26,948 nucleotides of DNA from JBCDCP01 sp039181495 (lineage in GTDB: Bacteria > Pseudomonadota > Alphaproteobacteria > Rhizobiales > Tepidamorphaceae): assembly GCA_039181495.1 (NCBI GenBank), contig JBCDCP010000027.1, positions 1-26,948 of the forward strand. The letters run 5' to 3'. Under the pieces are notes generated by a model that did no database searches, had not been told where the DNA came from, and saw only the letters and a list, made by a program, of their open reading frames with translations. How positions within the stretch are numbered: position 1 is the stretch's first letter; every line of letters starts with the position of its first letter. Below are positions 22,223-26,948 of the stretch, one piece after another. The position numbers and the translations under genes were made by a program.

Positions 22223-23515
22223 TTAATCTGCGAATGGGTCATGCACAAGGATCGTATCGTCCCGTTCTGGACTGGTCGACAACAATGCAACAGGAACACC
22301 GATCAGCTCTTCAATTCTACGCACATATTTAACGGCCTGCGCCGGCAAGTCAGCCCATGACCGAGCAGACGCAGTGCTGTCGTGCCAGCCTTCGACAGAT
22401 TCGTAAACCGGCTGAATGCGAGCCTGTTGCCCTTGTGAGGCGGGCAGATAGTCAATTGGCTTGCCATCCAGTTCATAGCCCGTGCAAACCTGCAGTGTCT
22501 CCATCCCATCGAGTACGTCGAGTTTCGTCAGTGCGATACCGTGAACCCCGCTGGTCATCATCGCCTGGCGCACCATCACCGCATCAAACCAGCCGCAGCG
22601 GCGCTCACGCCCGGTGACTGTGCCAAACTCATGCCCTCGTTCGCCAAGCTGGCGACCGGTTTCGTTGTCCTGCTCGGTGGGAAACGGTCCGCCGCCAACG
22701 CGGGTCGTGTAGGCTTTGGTGATACCCAGAACGTAACCGACCGCTCCTGGCCCCATCCCGGAGCCGCTGGCCGCCTGCCCCGCGACCGTGTTCGAGGACG
22801 TGACAAACGGATAGGTGCCGTGGTCGATGTCGAGCATCGCGCCCTGAGCGCCCTCGAACAGGATGCGCCGACCAGCCCGGCGCTGTTCTTCGAGAAGCCG
22901 CCATACCGTATCGACATAAGGCAATAGCCGTTCGGCCACGCTGGCCAGTTCATCGTACAAGGTTTCCGAGGTGATTTCAGGCTCGCCCAGGCCGATCCGC
23001 AGCGCGTTGTGATGCGCCAGCAGCCGATCGATCTTGGCTGTTAGCGTCTTCAAATTGACAAGATCCATGACCCGGATTGCGCGCCGCCCCACCTTGTCTT
23101 CATAGGCCGGCCCGATCCCGCGCCGCGTGGTACCGATGCGCGTTCCCTCGGTGGCGTTCTCCCGCAACGCATCGAGATCGCGGTGGATCGATAGTATAAG
23201 ACACGCATTGTCGGCGATCCGCAGATTGTCACGCGTGATCGCGACGCCCTGATCCTGCAGCGTCCCGATCTCTGCTGCCAGCGCATGCGGATCGATGACC
23301 ACGCCATTGCCGATCACAGCGAGTTTGCCTGGCCGGACCACGCCCGAGGGCAACAGGCTCAGTTTGTAGACCTGGCCGTCGATAACCAGGGTATGTCCGG
23401 CATTGTGCCCACCCTGGAAGCGTACGACGACGTCGGCCCGCTCCGAGAGCCAGTCGACAATCTTTCCCTTGCCTTCATCGCCCCACTGCGAGCCGACAAC
23501 CACCACATTCGCCAT
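22223..23515 (-). CDS. purA: Adenylosuccinate synthetase PurA
   Basis: Catalyses the GTP-dependent joining of IMP and aspartate to adenylosuccinate, the first committed step to AMP. The P-loop GSQWGDEGKGK spans residues 8-18, with catalytic D13. GGHNAGHT contains catalytic H41. GTTRRGIGPAYEDK, GTYPFVTSSNT and RERRCGWFDAV are further family motifs. LTKLDVLDGMETLQVCTGY is the guanine-binding region. The 430-residue length is standard. GGAAA lies 7 bases before the ATG. The proline-rich membrane protein gene follows in the same orientation after about 97 bases. Confidence 0.98.
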   Translation of the reverse strand: MANVVVVGSQWGDEGKGKIVDWLSERADVVVRFQGGHNAGHTLVIDGQVYKLSLLPSGVVRPGKLAVIGNGVVIDPHALAAEIGTLQDQGVAITRDNLRIADNACLILSIHRDLDALRENATEGTRIGTTRRGIGPAYEDKVGRRAIRVMDLVNLKTLTAKIDRLLAHHNALRIGLGEPEITSETLYDELASVAERLLPYVDTVWRLLEEQRRAGRRILFEGAQGAMLDIDHGTYPFVTSSNTVAGQAASGSGMGPGAVGYVLGITKAYTTRVGGGPFPTEQDNETGRQLGERGHEFGTVTGRERRCGWFDAVMVRQAMMTSGVHGIALTKLDVLDGMETLQVCTGYELDGKPIDYLPASQGQQARIQPVYESVEGWHDSTASARSWADLPAQAVKYVRRIEELIGVPVALLSTSPERDDTILVHDPFAD

Positions 23516-23729
23516 GGCGCACTTTCCGTAGAATCAATGTCCGAGAAGCCCCGCGACACGCGGGACCGCTCCCTGTATCAGCTAAGTTGCGCGATGGCGA
23601 GTACCAGCCAGATTCACCTGGAACGCTGGAGGGCGACACCAAATCTCGTGCCTTGCCGCATGGCCGATATGCCGGCTCATTCGGCATTCCGCGCTTGACC
23701 GGGCCGGTCCACAAGCCGAGAAGGCGGTT

Positions 23730-24650
23730 ATGACCCCCCTGCGCGCCTTCGGCGGCTGGCTCTTCGGCCGGCCCTATCTTCTGCTCTCGCTGACGACGCT
23801 GTTCTGGGCCGGAAATGCCGTCGCGGGAAAGCTGGCGGCTGGTATCATTCCGCCTTTCACACTGACCGGGCTGCGCTGGATTCTGACCGCGGCCGTTCTA
23901 CTCATCCTTGCGTGGCCACTCATCGCAGAAAACCGAGAGCGGATCAGAACAAACTGGAAGTTCCTGTTCTTCTGCGGGTCGATCGGCTTTGCGGTCTTCA
24001 ATTTCTGCCTCTACGGCGCGCTGAATTACACATCCGCGATCAATGTCAGCATCGAGCAGTCGAGCATGCCGATGGTGGTTATCCTGCTCGCCTACCTCGT
24101 CTATCGCGAGCCTGTAACTGCGCTACAGCTGCTGGGCGCCAGCGTATCGATCGTTGGCGTTCTGGTGACCGCCAGTCGCGGCGACCTGCTGGCTCTGCTG
24201 CAACTCGACGTCAATATCGGCGATCTGATCATGATGGGCGGTGTGCTGGCCTATTCGATCTATTCCGTTGCTCTCAAGCGCAAGCCGCAGATGCCCTGGC
24301 AGGTGTTCATGTTCTGCCTTGCCTGCGCAGCCATGATCACCGCATTCCCCGCGATGCTTATCGAACTCTCGACGGGCGCCGCCCCTGAGATGAGCTGGAA
24401 GACACCGGCACTCTTGGCCTATGTCGTCATCTTCCCGTCGGTCCTGTCACAGATCTTCTTCGTCCGTGGCGTTGAATTGATCGGGCCGCAGCGCGCCAGC
24501 GTCTTCTCGAATCTTGTCCCCGTGTTCGGGTCCATCCTCGCGGTCCTCATTCTTGGTGAGGTCTTCGAGAGCTACCACGCCGTTGGTCTGGGCCTTGTGA
24601 TCGGCGGCATCGCCATGGCCGAGTGGTCGGCGCGGCGAGCAGTCGTGTGA
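23730..24650 (+). CDS. EamA/DMT-family transporter
   Basis: An inner-membrane protein of 306 residues with about ten hydrophobic segments in two EamA repeats. The first starts LLLSLTTLFWAGNAVAGKLA and the second GDLIMMGGVLAYSIYSVALK. Typical motifs include TLTGLRWILTA in repeat 1 and PVFGSILAVLILGE near the end. Family members export amino acids, metabolites or drugs; the substrate cannot be told. AGAAGG lies 5 bases before the ATG. The MFS gene starts 30 bases after the stop in the same orientation, so the two are probably cotranscribed. Divergent from purA across a 214-base gap in which I see nothing firm. Confidence 0.9.
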   Translation: MTPLRAFGGWLFGRPYLLLSLTTLFWAGNAVAGKLAAGIIPPFTLTGLRWILTAAVLLILAWPLIAENRERIRTNWKFLFFCGSIGFAVFNFCLYGALNYTSAINVSIEQSSMPMVVILLAYLVYREPVTALQLLGASVSIVGVLVTASRGDLLALLQLDVNIGDLIMMGGVLAYSIYSVALKRKPQMPWQVFMFCLACAAMITAFPAMLIELSTGAAPEMSWKTPALLAYVVIFPSVLSQIFFVRGVELIGPQRASVFSNLVPVFGSILAVLILGEVFESYHAVGLGLVIGGIAMAEWSARRAVV

Positions 24651-24679
24651 CCCACATCACGGGACCGACTGAGGCCGGC

Positions 24680-25912
24680 ATGACACGCACCGCTGAGTTC
24701 ATCGCAGCCAATGCGCGCTGGCTTGCCGCCGGGTTCCTCATGGCGCTGGCCTCAAGCTTTGGCCAGACCTTCTTCATCGCGCTCTATGCTGATCCCCTGC
24801 GCCAGACTTTCGATCTCAGCTATGGCGAATTCGGCGGCATCTACACAATCGGCACGCTGGCTTCGGCCGCAGTGCTAATCCAACTCGGGCGTATGGCCGA
24901 CCATGTCCCGGCGCGCACGCTCTCGGTTGTCCTATGCATTTGTCTGGCGATGACCTGCGTTGCGATGGCGCTGAATGCAGTCTGGTGGTTGCTACCATTC
25001 GTGATCTTCGGATTAAGGCTCTTTGGCCAGGGAATGCTCAGTCATCTTTGGCAGGTGACGATGGCACGCTGGTTCGTCGCCACACGGGGACGCGCTCTGG
25101 CACTCGCATCCTTCGGCCACCCTACGGGGGAAGCACTGGCCCCGCTGGCGGCAGTGTTCTTGATAGCGGCTTTGGGATGGCGCGAGAGTTGGGGCGTCGC
25201 CGCTGCCGCGCTCGTAATCGTTCTGGCACCGGCAATGTGGTTGCTGCTCGCGCGTGAGCGTCATCCCAAACATCACCAGACCGAGGAATCCGGATCACCG
25301 GGCATGGACGGCCGCCACTGGACCCGCGCGGAAGCCATTTCGCACCCACTCTTCTGTATGCTGATCCCCGGCATCCTTGGACCGAGTTTCATTCTGACGG
25401 CGATTTTCTTCCTGCCCGCACATATCGCCGAAGTCAAAGGGTGGGATTTCGCCGCCATGCCGGTCCGCTACTGGACCTATGCGGTGAGCTCTGTGATCTC
25501 AGCACTCGCATTTGGCTGGGCCATCGATCGTTTCTCGGCACGCGCCTGTCTGATGGCCTATCAGCTACCCATGGTCGTGGCTCTGATCGTCCTGTGGCGG
25601 GGTACCGGGGTGGAGACCGCAACTCTGGTACTGATCTTGTGCGGAGTTACAACCGGCGGAGCATCTACGGTGCATACCGCAATATGGGCGGAGCTCTACG
25701 GCACCATGCACATCGGTGCCATCAAATCTCTGGCCCTGGCAGCCATGGTGTTTTCAACCGCAGCAGGCCCCGGTCTTGTCGGCCTCCTGATAGACCTTGG
25801 CGTCGATTTCCCGGAGCAAGGTCTTTGGATGGCGGGCTACAGTGTGGCGATCTCGGCAGTGTTCATCTGGCTCTATCTCAGCGGGCGGATCACACACGTC
25901 AGAACGCCATGA
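24680..25912 (+). CDS. MFS transporter
   Basis: A major facilitator of 410 residues with about twelve membrane segments and a polar central loop (about residues 195-215, RERHPKHHQTEESGSPGMDG). The N-terminal half has FGQTFFIALYADPLRQTFDLSYGEFGG and the motif-A-like LGRMADHVPART. The second half has LAFGWAIDRFSARACLMAY. The pattern resembles the monocarboxylate/oxalate-type MFS group, but the substrate is unknown. I chose ATG 24680, with GAGG 5 bases upstream; the frame is open 19 codons earlier, overlapping the EamA gene. Ends 24 bases from the convergent agmatine deiminase gene. Confidence 0.9.
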   Translation: MTRTAEFIAANARWLAAGFLMALASSFGQTFFIALYADPLRQTFDLSYGEFGGIYTIGTLASAAVLIQLGRMADHVPARTLSVVLCICLAMTCVAMALNAVWWLLPFVIFGLRLFGQGMLSHLWQVTMARWFVATRGRALALASFGHPTGEALAPLAAVFLIAALGWRESWGVAAAALVIVLAPAMWLLLARERHPKHHQTEESGSPGMDGRHWTRAEAISHPLFCMLIPGILGPSFILTAIFFLPAHIAEVKGWDFAAMPVRYWTYAVSSVISALAFGWAIDRFSARACLMAYQLPMVVALIVLWRGTGVETATLVLILCGVTTGGASTVHTAIWAELYGTMHIGAIKSLALAAMVFSTAAGPGLVGLLIDLGVDFPEQGLWMAGYSVAISAVFIWLYLSGRITHVRTP

Positions 25913-25936
25913 AATCAACGTTGCTGTCGTAGCCGG

Positions 25937-26948
25937 CTACACCGCCGGCTGTTGCTGTGTGGCACAATGGATCCCGCCACCAACCTCGCCGATTGGATCG
26001 ACATTCAGCATCACGATCTCGCGGTCCGGGTAGAGCCGCTGCAGTGTGGCCCGGGTTTCCGAGTCCGTGTCGCGATCGCCGAACTCTGCCGCAATGATCC
26101 CGCCATTGCAGATGTAGTAATTGACGTATGATGCAACGAAATCCTGGTCGGTTACCCGGACATCATAAGGTTCCGGGATCACAGTGATTTCTAACGGCTC
26201 ATCCCTCGCGTTCGTTGCCTGTTTGAGAATGTCATAGGTTTCGAAAGCCGCAGCAGACCACGGATCGCGCTCATCGACCTCCTCGGGCAACTGAATGATG
26301 ACCTGACCCAAGCCGGCAAACCTTGCCAGTGAATCGATGTGATAGTCGGTGATGTCCGCGCCCGCGACACCGGGCGCCCAGATCATCCGATCTGCACCCA
26401 TCGCTTCAAGCAGCAGCACCTCGATTTCATTGCAGGTGCCCACGTTACGATTCGGATTCACCCATGAGCTCTCATGCGCGATGAGAGTGCCATGACCGTC
26501 TGTTTCAACGCCTCCAGGCTCGCCGACCAGCCCATTGTCGAGCAACGGCAGCTCCATGCGTTCAGCAATCCGGCGGGCAACCTGCCCGTCATGCCGATGG
26601 TCCTGCTTGCCACCCCAGCCATTGAAATTCATATGCCGAATGGCGAGGTCGCCGCGCTTGTTGCGAACAAACAGAGGCCCTGAGTCACGGGCCCAGAGGT
26701 CATCGGTAGGAACATCCCAGATCTCGATATCCGAAGACAGTTTGCGGCGCGCAACGGACTCAAAACCCTCGTCCATCAGCATCACAACGGGTTCAAATTC
26801 TGCAATCGTGTTGGCAACATCCGCGATGGCCTGCTGAACCATTTCGAGAAAAATCGGGTCAGGATGGACGCGGGTATTGACCGGCCATTGCATGAAGGTG
26901 CGCAAATGGGGTTCGGCCTCATCGGGAACCCAATAGCCTACCTCGTTC
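25937..26948 (-). CDS. aguA: Agmatine deiminase family protein, 5' end outside the window
   Basis: Agmatine deiminase hydrolyses agmatine to N-carbamoylputrescine and ammonia in the arginine-to-putrescine route. The fragment covers most of the protein. LRTFMQWP is the conserved N-terminal motif; DDLWARDSGPLFV, MNFNGWGGK, EPGGVETDGHGTL and HESSWVNPNRN follow. GGGIHCATQQQP near the C-terminus holds the catalytic cysteine. The reading frame stays open to the window edge with family-like sequence (YWVPDEAEPHL), so the true start lies beyond 26948 and the gene is partial. Whether it has an export signal, as some homologues do, cannot be seen. Convergent with the MFS gene. A peptidyl-arginine deiminase of the same family is the alternative name. 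Confidence 0.93.
   Translation of the reverse strand, partial: NEVGYWVPDEAEPHLRTFMQWPVNTRVHPDPIFLEMVQQAIADVANTIAEFEPVVMLMDEGFESVARRKLSSDIEIWDVPTDDLWARDSGPLFVRNKRGDLAIRHMNFNGWGGKQDHRHDGQVARRIAERMELPLLDNGLVGEPGGVETDGHGTLIAHESSWVNPNRNVGTCNEIEVLLLEAMGADRMIWAPGVAGADITDYHIDSLARFAGLGQVIIQLPEEVDERDPWSAAAFETYDILKQATNARDEPLEITVIPEPYDVRVTDQDFVASYVNYYICNGGIIAAEFGDRDTDSETRATLQRLYPDREIVMLNVDPIGEVGGGIHCATQQQPAV

Noticed and set aside
1..26948. Mobile elements, CRISPR arrays, tRNA and rRNA genes
   Set aside because: No transposase or integrase reading frame, no regularly spaced direct repeats and no tRNA-like clover-leaf found on reading both strands.

Overview
The window reads as a chromosomal segment of an alphaproteobacterium with high-GC DNA, most likely from the Hyphomicrobiales (Rhizobiales) or a close relative. 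The evidence is the CtrA and ChpT cell-cycle regulators, an alphaproteobacterial RpoH with an intact RpoH box, an EipA/DUF1134 envelope protein, and a proline-rich protein starting MTDFYSVL beside purA, an arrangement I recall from rhizobia. Genus and species cannot be fixed from this sequence alone. I see no insertion sequence, phage gene, CRISPR array, tRNA or rRNA, so this is core chromosome rather than a mobile island.

Positions 1-10000 form a motility, chemotaxis and cell-cycle block. fliI (flagellar export ATPase, minus strand) is divergent from ctrA (plus strand). ctrA ends at a 20-bp perfect hairpin that separates it from a convergent minus-strand cluster transcribed chpT, cheA, cheW, cheY, cheB, cheR. 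cheA/cheW and cheB/cheR overlap by 4 bases each. The CheA is a hybrid form: Hpt, dimerisation and kinase domains, two CheW-like domains and a C-terminal receiver. The CheR carries a tail of about 210 disordered residues. The phosphotransferase that feeds CtrA (ChpT) therefore sits at the head of a chemotaxis operon whose kinase has its own receiver, and CtrA lies at the other end. That is the most thought-provoking feature here.

Positions 10100-18500 hold housekeeping and envelope genes: a CysQ-like nucleotidase, a secreted YHS-domain protein whose 3' end overlaps cysQ antisense, the Tat-exported DUF1134 protein EipA, a membrane-anchored coiled-coil protein, a small single-pass membrane protein, the pseudouridine synthase RluD, the heat-shock sigma factor RpoH, a peroxiredoxin-like protein, and a copper pair (a DUF2946-like protein followed by a PCu(A)C chaperone). 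Good intrinsic terminators follow eipA, rpoH and the peroxiredoxin gene.

Positions 18500-26948 hold a TPP riboswitch that controls a ThiX-like permease and a ThiY-like pyrimidine-binding protein, with no ATPase gene beside them. Then come a proline-rich single-pass membrane protein, purA, an EamA-family exporter, an MFS transporter and a 5'-truncated agmatine deiminase at the window edge. Start codons were chosen from ribosome binding sites and family alignment from memory. Several differ from the longest open frame, as stated in each entry.
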